Of a DNA stretch of 11,548 nt, positions 6,524 through 11,548 are shown piece by piece (position 1 is the first letter of the stretch; every line of letters begins with the position of its first letter). The stretch is from assembly GCA_017437705.1 (NCBI GenBank), contig JAFRYJ010000232.1:1-11548 (forward strand), given 5' to 3'. Made by a program: the position numbers and the translations under genes. The DNA is from Lachnospiraceae bacterium. Lineage in GTDB: Bacteria > Bacillota_A > Clostridia > Lachnospirales > Lachnospiraceae. The notes below the pieces were generated by a model. It made no database searches. It worked only from the letters and a program-made list of their open reading frames with translations, and was not told where the DNA came from.

Positions 6524-6552
6524 GTGACGTATTGCCCGGTGACTGATATAAT
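6524..6552 (+). promoter_or_regulatory. Promoter of the rsmI-deacetylase operon
   Basis: GTGACG (6524-6529, 4 of 6 to TTGACA) and a perfect TATAAT (6547-6552) are 17 nt apart, and the -10 is preceded by TGA, giving an extended -10. Transcription would start near 6559, leaving a GC-rich leader of about 80 nt before rsmI. Confidence 0.6.
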
Positions 6553-6641
6553 TATATTGAGAAAGACTGCGGCGATGCCGGAAGCGCCGGCCCTGACGGG
6601 CGGAAGCGAAAAGGCTGAGCGGCAGCCGGCAGGAGGATGAA

Positions 6642-7487
6642 ATGACGGGAAAGCTCTATGTATGCGGTACGCCCATCGGTAATCTATCGGATCTTTCCGA
6701 CCGCCAGAAGGAGACTCTGGAGTCGGCGGATCTTATTGCGGCGGAGGATACCAGAAATTCCAGGAAGATACTGAATCATTTGGATATAAAGACGCCTATG
6801 ACATCTTATCACGAGCACAACAGGGCGGAAAAGGGCTCCAGGCTCATCGATAAGCTGAAGGAGGGAATGAACATAGCCCTCGTTTCCGACGCCGGCATGC
6901 CGGGCATATCGGATCCGGGGCAGGAGCTTATAGCGGAGTGTCACAGGGAAGGTATCCCGGTTACGGTAGTGCCGGGGCCGGCAGCCCTTATAACGGCGCT
7001 GGTACTGTCGGGATTTCCGTCGGACAGATTTGCCTACGAGGGATTTTTGCCTGCGGAAAAAAAGGAACGGGCAGCGGTGCTTAAGGAGCTTTCCGAGAGA
7101 ACTGTGACGACCGTGATCTACGAGGCGCCCCACAGGCTTCTGAAAACGGTAAAGGAGCTCTATGATGCTCTGGGAGACCGCAGGGCAGCCTTCTGCAAGG
7201 AGCTTACGAAGGTCCACGAGGACTGCAGCATCATGACGCTGGAGGAAGCGCTTAAATACTACGAAGAGGAGCCGCCCCGCGGCGAATACGTTATCGTGCT
7301 GGGCGGGGCAGACCCGGAGGCCCTAAAGAAAAAGGAAACAGATAAATGGACAGCCATGTCCGTTGAAGAACATATGGAATACTACCTTTCGGCCGGGGAC
7401 GACAGGACGATGGCCATGAAAAAGGTAGCGAAGGACAGAGGGATCACAAAAAGAGACGTCTACAGGGAGCTTCTCCCTGACGAATAG
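6642..7487 (+). CDS. rsmI: 16S rRNA (cytidine-1402-2'-O)-methyltransferase RsmI
   Basis: RsmI uses S-adenosylmethionine to 2'-O-methylate C1402 in the decoding centre of 16S rRNA. The 281-residue protein has the full family pattern: GTPIGNLSDLSDR (9-21), AAEDTRNSRKIL (33-44), SYHEHN (55-60), LVSDAGMPGISDPG (80-93), VVPGPAA (109-115), FLPAEKKER (135-143), YEAPHRL (160-166) and CKELTK (185-190), plus a C-terminal extension with TKRDVYRELL (269-278). AGGAGG at 6631-6636 places the start at 6642. It is cytoplasmic and housekeeping, and leads a two-gene operon: the next gene begins 13 nt after its stop codon. Confidence 0.95.
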   Translation: MTGKLYVCGTPIGNLSDLSDRQKETLESADLIAAEDTRNSRKILNHLDIKTPMTSYHEHNRAEKGSRLIDKLKEGMNIALVSDAGMPGISDPGQELIAECHREGIPVTVVPGPAALITALVLSGFPSDRFAYEGFLPAEKKERAAVLKELSERTVTTVIYEAPHRLLKTVKELYDALGDRRAAFCKELTKVHEDCSIMTLEEALKYYEEEPPRGEYVIVLGGADPEALKKKETDKWTAMSVEEHMEYYLSAGDDRTMAMKKVAKDRGITKRDVYRELLPDE

Positions 7488-7500
7488 TGGAGGTGGTCTT

Positions 7501-9444
7501 GTGAGAAAGCTTATACCCGGCATCATCATTGCGGTGCTTTTTATAACGGGCGTTTATTTTTACTACAGATATGCGCCTGATGAATGGAACCTGTTCAGCA
7601 TCCTGGGAATAAAGAAGGAAAGTCCCGTTGAAACGGAAACGGAGAAACAGACGGAGACAGAGACCGAAACGGATCCTTATGCCGATATAGAAGACGATAC
7701 GGCGGAGGCCTTTGTGTACAGGCTTTACACGGAGGTGCTGGGAAGGGAGCCCGACAGAGAGGGCTTTGAGAAATGGACCGGCACGCTTAAGAGCGGCGAA
7801 AGGACCGGAGCGGCGGTGGCCAGGGCCTTTATCCTGTCCAACGAATTCTCCGGCAAGGAGAAGATGACGGACGAGGAATACATAGAAATGCTCTACAGGG
7901 CGCTGCTCGGGAGGAGCAGCGACAAAAACGGCATGGATATAAGGCTGGAGCAGCTGTCGGACGGCGTTTCGCGGCAGTATCCCCTGAAGACCATGATCGA
8001 TTCAAGGGAGTTTCAGGATATGTGCCGGAAAGCGGGCATTGAGCCGGGCACTCTCGATATCGTTTATGAAAGAGACAAAAACATAGACGTCACCCGTTTT
8101 ATAAATAATACATATAAGATACTTCTGGAGCGCAGCGCCGACGAGGAAGGGCTGGAGAATTTCGCGGCCCGCATGAACGGCGGCACGCTGTCGCCGGCGG
8201 GGCTGGTTTATTCCATCATGCACAGCAGGGAATATGCGGAGCATGACAATACGGCGGAAGAAGAGGTGGCTATGATCTACCGCTGCCTCCTGAACCGGGA
8301 GCCCGATGAAAAGGGCATGACCGGCGCCATGGAGAAGCTGGGGAAGGGCGTCAGCACGGATTACATAGTAAGGCATGTTTCGGGTTCTGAGGAATACAGG
8401 AACAAGACCGCATACCTGGGTACCGACGATTCGATCCTCAAGATATCGCAGAACAGGGATCAGGATATAAAGGTAACGGAGTACGTGACGATGCTTTACC
8501 GCAACTGCCTGGAACGTGAACCGGACGACGGCGGCCTCAACGACTGGACGGGACGGCTGCTTTCCGGCACCATGGACGGCGAAGAGCTGGCCAGGGCCTT
8601 CCTGCTGAGCAAGGAGGTCACACTTAAGGGGCCCGACAAGGAAGAGTTTGCCAGGATGACCTACAGGACCATGATGGGCGAGGAGCCCGACGAGGGCCAG
8701 CTGGCAGGAGCCGTGGGCATATTGGACCGGGGCGGCACGAAGAGCGACGTCATCGACATGATCGCCAGCACCCTGGAGTTCGAGGAAAGGTGCACCGCCT
8801 ACAACATAACCGCCCACAGGGTCAAATATAAGGTCGATCCGAACAAACCCATGGTGGCCCTCACCTTCGACGACGGGCCTGGTTACACGGTAACCCCCGT
8901 CATCCTCGATGTACTTGAGAAGAATAACGCCAGGGCCACGTTCTTTGTTGTGGGCACCAGCGCATCCCGGGCACCGGACCTCCTTCAGAGAGCCCATGAC
9001 CTGGGCTGCGAGATAGGCAGCCACACCTGGGATCACGCAAACCTTACGACGCTTGATGCTGCGGGGATCGCCGAAGAGCTGGAGCCTGCCGCACAGGTCA
9101 TCAGTGATGCCATCGGGCAGCGCCCTCCCTTCATGAGGCCTCCCTACGGCGCGGTAAACGATACCCTGAGGGAGAATGCGGGCGTGCCCATGATCTACTG
9201 GAGCGTGGATACCATGGACTGGGCTACGAAGAATGCGGACAGCACCTACAACGTCGTCATGAACAACGTAAAGGACGGCGACATAATCCTGATGCACGAC
9301 AGCCAGATATCCACCGGCGAGGCGGTGAAGCGCATAGTTCCCGATCTTATCGAAAAGGGGTATCAGCTGGTAACGGTATCCGAGCTTGCGTATTACAAGG
9401 GCTATACGATGTATCCCGGCGAGGTATATTATTCATTCAGGTGA
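7501..9444 (+). CDS. Membrane-anchored protein with six DUF4214 repeats and a CE4 polysaccharide deacetylase domain
   Basis: The start is GTG at 7501, 7 nt after GGAGG (7489-7493). The 647-residue protein has one N-terminal membrane helix (residues 4-21, an uncleaved anchor or signal), a Glu/Thr-rich linker (about 44-60) and six DUF4214-like repeats at about 66-117, 124-173, 195-248, 252-301, 324-374 and 379-431. They share the pattern YR-LL-REPD--G. Next comes a NodB/CE4 domain (about 449-630) with all expected motifs: TFDDGP (Asp457, Asp458), HTWDH (His508, His512), RPPYG (546-550), DTMDW (570-574) and LMHD (His599). It should be an active metal-dependent deacetylase outside the cell, acting on peptidoglycan or another GlcNAc-containing polymer; the precise glycan is unknown. 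DUF4214 has no firmly established function; binding of surface polymers is a guess. It is co-transcribed with rsmI by spacing, with no obvious functional link, and ends at a strong terminator. Confidence 0.88.
   Translation: MRKLIPGIIIAVLFITGVYFYYRYAPDEWNLFSILGIKKESPVETETEKQTETETETDPYADIEDDTAEAFVYRLYTEVLGREPDREGFEKWTGTLKSGERTGAAVARAFILSNEFSGKEKMTDEEYIEMLYRALLGRSSDKNGMDIRLEQLSDGVSRQYPLKTMIDSREFQDMCRKAGIEPGTLDIVYERDKNIDVTRFINNTYKILLERSADEEGLENFAARMNGGTLSPAGLVYSIMHSREYAEHDNTAEEEVAMIYRCLLNREPDEKGMTGAMEKLGKGVSTDYIVRHVSGSEEYRNKTAYLGTDDSILKISQNRDQDIKVTEYVTMLYRNCLEREPDDGGLNDWTGRLLSGTMDGEELARAFLLSKEVTLKGPDKEEFARMTYRTMMGEEPDEGQLAGAVGILDRGGTKSDVIDMIASTLEFEERCTAYNITAHRVKYKVDPNKPMVALTFDDGPGYTVTPVILDVLEKNNARATFFVVGTSASRAPDLLQRAHDLGCEIGSHTWDHANLTTLDAAGIAEELEPAAQVISDAIGQRPPFMRPPYGAVNDTLRENAGVPMIYWSVDTMDWATKNADSTYNVVMNNVKDGDIILMHDSQISTGEAVKRIVPDLIEKGYQLVTVSELAYYKGYTMYPGEVYYSFR
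7696..8793 (+). repeat. Six DUF4214-type protein repeats
   Basis: Six units of about 50 residues each begin with a variant of VYRLYTEVLGREPD (MLYRALLGRSSD, NTYKILLERSAD, MIYRCLLNREPD, MLYRNCLEREPD, MTYRTMMGEEPD) and end with a variant of FILSNEF (MIDSREF, IMHSREY, VSGSEEY, LLSKEV, IASTLEF). They are diverged in sequence, and spacers of 6-22 residues separate them. The first and fifth keep a Trp (KWTGTLKSG, DWTGRLLSG). Confidence 0.75.
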
Positions 9445-9471
9445 AAAGTATATAAGAACGTTAAATAACCA

Positions 9472-9509
9472 AAGAAAAGAGCTGCAGAGGGATCTGCAGC
9501 TCTTTTCTT
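9472..9509 (+). terminator. Terminator of the rsmI-deacetylase operon
   Basis: A perfect 17-bp stem (9472-9488 with 9493-9509) around the tetraloop GGGA contains the core GAGCTGCAG/CTGCAGCTC and ends in TCTTTTCTT. It lies 27 nt after the stop codon at 9442-9444. The pyrimidine-rich 3' arm is typical for a factor-independent terminator. Confidence 0.85.
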
Positions 9510-9813
9510 AAGGATATAGTAAGGGATGTGTGTGTCGTTATATCTAATGTGAAATATAGATCAAAAGGCATCGTATGTCAAGCACAAAATGAATAATTAT
9601 TCGAAAAATAATTCATAAATGCAGAGGATGCCGCCTGCGGGCGGACCCGGTGACGGGTCTGCGTATAATGTGTGGAACAGCCTGAATCACTGCGGGAAAA
9701 CGAAGGCCGTATACGACGGGGCGGGGCCCCGGCGTATACGGCCGATCTGCAGTAATCAATAATGAAATCTGCATTTAACGTAGAAATGCCTTATTATCTG
9801 CGCCCCGGCAGCA
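9510..9813. other. Gene-free intergenic stretch rich in inverted repeats
   Basis: No supported coding region lies between the two convergent genes here. The left part (about 9510-9620) is AT-rich and holds the perfect 12-bp palindrome GAATAATTATTC (9591-9602). It is followed by two adjacent short GC hairpins (CCGCC/GGCGG at 9631-9644; GACCCG/CGGGTC at 9644-9659), a TATAAT on the + strand at 9664-9669 without a matching -35, and the large hairpin at 9705-9743. A short non-coding RNA is possible but not demonstrated. Confidence 0.5.
9705..9743 (-). terminator. Large GC-rich hairpin, probable terminator of the DUF885 gene
   Basis: GGCCGTATACG (9705-9715) pairs perfectly with CGTATACGGCC (9733-9743); after one A-G mismatch an inner stem CGGGGC (9717-9722) / GCCCCG (9726-9731) closes a GGG loop. 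On the - strand it is followed by TTCGTTTTCCC, a weak T-rich tail, and it lies 70 nt downstream of the DUF885 stop codon. A terminator is the simplest reading; a processing or stability element is an alternative. Confidence 0.5.
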
Positions 9814-11548
9814 TCATGCGGCTTTCTTTGATGCTGATGACTTGCTCTCGATATACTGATCCACAAGCTCGTTCAGTTTTTCAAAGGTGCAGGGACCCTT
9901 GGGAAGGATATAGGTATAGAAATCGTTGATGTCGAAGGAATCTCCCAGAGACTCCTCGAGCCTGTCGTAGATCTCCAGCCACTGCAGTGCGCCGGCACCG
10001 TAGGAATAATATGAAGCGGGAGCCTCTACTACGTAGCAGTAGATCTCCTCCATGCCTTCGCGGCTTACGCCCAGGGAACCGAACTGTTCCATAAGCGCGT
10101 CTACATCCATGCCCTTATAGTTTACGTAATAGTCGATAAGGCAGATTATGCCGTAATTGTACATGGTCTCATCGCCCATCACGCGGGCAACGTTGTCGTC
10201 GATCTCGTCGAACCAGTATGCGGCCTTCAGCATTGCGGTATTTGCCCAGCCTTCGATGTAGCCCAGGAAGTTAAGGGTGTATCTTACGGGCTGAGGGTTG
10301 GAAGCCAGATAATAGGTCATCTGATAAAGATGTCCGGGATAGCCTTCGTGAGCATAGGTCGTGAAGTTGTCTGAGAGATCGTCGTTATACGCGGGATTAA
10401 TGTAGATTATGTTGTCCTTGTAGTAATCCACGGGAGGAACGATGTAGTACGCCATGGTATTCGTATCCTGCAGGGACTTGTCCACGTATTTCAGAGTATA
10501 GTCTGTATCGATGAGCTGGGGCATGGTCTCCTTTGTCTTCTGCCTTAAGAAATCGAGGAGTTCCTTGGGATCGTCGTAGGGGATCGAAACGTTCATGTAT
10601 CTGTTGTATACATCGGGATCGCTGCCCATTACGGAGTAGATATCCTGTATAACGTCGTCGAGCCTGTTCTGCATGTAATCGAAGAGCTCATCGGGTGTCT
10701 TGCTGGATGATGAGTATTCCTTTACGAGATATTCATAATAGCCCTTGCCGTCCTTGAAATTCGCCAGGCCGCCGTTGTTCTTTCCGGTGCCCTTCAGCTC
10801 TTCCAGGGTCTTGATGACCTTCTCGTATGCGGGGATAACAGAGCCCAGAACGATCTCCTTATTCCTTGCCACGTATTCGGCGATCTTTTCTTCGGAAAGA
10901 TCGGGAAGGGACTCCCTTAAATGACCTTCAAAAACGGTGATGAAGACATTGTTCTCGGGATCCTCGATAAAGCCTCTGTATTTCTCCAGGGCCTGATCCA
11001 CGAGGGTATCGTTCATGAAGAGGCCGCGTTTGGATCTCTCTTTCTCATACTCGATGACCTCGTCGAAGTATCTGTCTATATCATCAAGAAGGATGAGATA
11101 CTCCTCGACATCTTCCTCCGAGAGGATCCTGTAATCGAAGAATGAGCTGGGAATATTTGCGGGAACGCCGTTGTTGGGTCCCAGCAGCTCGTTGTAATAG
11201 GGATAGTCGTAGGATTCGATGTCCAGCTCCAGCCTGTATTTGAGCACATCATAATCGAGCTGCATGGGCTCTGAAAGGGTGCTTCTGTCGATCTTTTCAA
11301 GATCGGCCAGCTGGTCCTGCGTCATCTTGAGGAATTTTGCATTTTCCTCTTCCGTGATGTGACCCAGGCTCACCTCAGCTGGCTTTATTCCGTCGGTGAC
11401 GGCGGGGTCCTTTACATATGAATGATATGTCATCGTGTCGACTGTAACGTTTTCGATGAATATGCGCTTGCAAAGCTCCTGAAATGCTTCGTCGCCGGGA
11501 CCGGGCGCATAGGATTCGCCGCTGCCGTCCGGTGATTTCTTACATGCC
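9814..11548 (-). CDS. DUF885-family metallopeptidase-like lipoprotein (5' partial)
   Basis: The frame is open from the stop at 9814-9816 to the window edge, giving 577 visible residues. The first Met (11431-11433) is not the start: the upstream in-frame sequence reads ACKKSPDGSGESYAPG, whose Cys after Ala and polar Lys/Ser/Gly tail look like the end of a lipobox and linker, followed by the family-typical DEAFQELCKRIFIENV. Only a signal peptide of about 20 residues is probably missing. Counting from that Met, the zinc-site-like HEGYPGH is at 362-368 and the conserved EGWA at 394-397; both are hallmarks of DUF885 proteins (HExxPGH and EGWA), whose fold resembles gluzincin metallopeptidases. A surface-bound, metal-dependent peptidase is therefore likely, with unknown substrate. 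The C-terminus is basic (SKSSASKKAA). The gene converges on the rsmI operon with about 370 nt between stop codons. Confidence 0.85.
   Translation of the reverse strand, partial: ACKKSPDGSGESYAPGPGDEAFQELCKRIFIENVTVDTMTYHSYVKDPAVTDGIKPAEVSLGHITEEENAKFLKMTQDQLADLEKIDRSTLSEPMQLDYDVLKYRLELDIESYDYPYYNELLGPNNGVPANIPSSFFDYRILSEEDVEEYLILLDDIDRYFDEVIEYEKERSKRGLFMNDTLVDQALEKYRGFIEDPENNVFITVFEGHLRESLPDLSEEKIAEYVARNKEIVLGSVIPAYEKVIKTLEELKGTGKNNGGLANFKDGKGYYEYLVKEYSSSSKTPDELFDYMQNRLDDVIQDIYSVMGSDPDVYNRYMNVSIPYDDPKELLDFLRQKTKETMPQLIDTDYTLKYVDKSLQDTNTMAYYIVPPVDYYKDNIIYINPAYNDDLSDNFTTYAHEGYPGHLYQMTYYLASNPQPVRYTLNFLGYIEGWANTAMLKAAYWFDEIDDNVARVMGDETMYNYGIICLIDYYVNYKGMDVDALMEQFGSLGVSREGMEEIYCYVVEAPASYYSYGAGALQWLEIYDRLEESLGDSFDINDFYTYILPKGPCTFEKLNELVDQYIESKSSASKKAA

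Noticed and set aside
6531..6552. TTGCCC at 6532-6537 as the -35 box of the rsmI promoter
   Set aside because: Only 9 nt separate it from TATAAT; the GTGACG at 6524-6529 with 17-nt spacing fits better.
8002..9297. A 431-codon open frame on the - strand
   Set aside because: It lies wholly antisense to the deacetylase gene, has no ribosome binding site or recognisable domain, and the + strand reading carries all DUF4214 and CE4 motifs. It is a by-product of GC-rich codon use.
1..11548. A hidden defence, phage or mobile system
   Set aside because: No integrase, transposase, toxin-antitoxin pair, nuclease, CRISPR repeats or flanking direct repeats were seen. All long genes belong to metabolic, housekeeping or envelope families.

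Overview
The window looks like a chromosomal segment from a Clostridia-type Firmicute, most plausibly a Lachnospiraceae member. This is inferred from strong AGGAGG-type ribosome binding sites, sigma-A-like promoters, mid-range base composition, and the mix of families (paired DeoC-like aldolases, GLUG-repeat lipoprotein, C39-like peptidase with Ig-like repeats, DUF4214 repeats on a polysaccharide deacetylase, DUF885). No rRNA, tRNA, CRISPR array, transposase or phage gene was seen.

Layout. 1-1264 (+): two consecutive DeoC-family class I aldolases; the first is cut by the window edge. A 14-bp hairpin closes this unit. 1462-3209 (+): a GLUG-repeat surface lipoprotein with its own extended -10 promoter, split by a one-base frameshift near 1881, followed by a terminator. 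3409-4722 (+): a secreted C39-like cysteine peptidase with two C-terminal Ig-like repeats. It converges on a PfkB-family sugar kinase (4852-5724, -), with a shared 17-bp hairpin terminator between them. 5877-6347 (-): MscL, a mechanosensitive channel, with its own terminator. 6642-9444 (+): rsmI, then, 13 nt later, a membrane-anchored protein with six DUF4214 repeats and a CE4 deacetylase domain; the pair shares a promoter divergent from mscL and ends at a perfect 17-bp hairpin. 9445-9813: an intergenic region with several strong inverted repeats and no gene. 9814-11548 (-): a DUF885 metallopeptidase-like protein, almost certainly a lipoprotein, whose 5' end lies beyond the window.

How it fits together. 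The segment mixes housekeeping functions (rsmI, mscL), sugar or sugar-phosphate metabolism (aldolase pair, kinase) and four cell-envelope proteins. Every transcription unit is separated by its own hairpin, so this is a string of small independent units, not one large system. I see no convincing new defence or mobile system. The most notable points are the aldolase pair with non-canonical phosphate-site motifs, the frameshifted GLUG lipoprotein, the DUF4214-CE4 architecture, and the structured gene-free stretch around 9591-9743.
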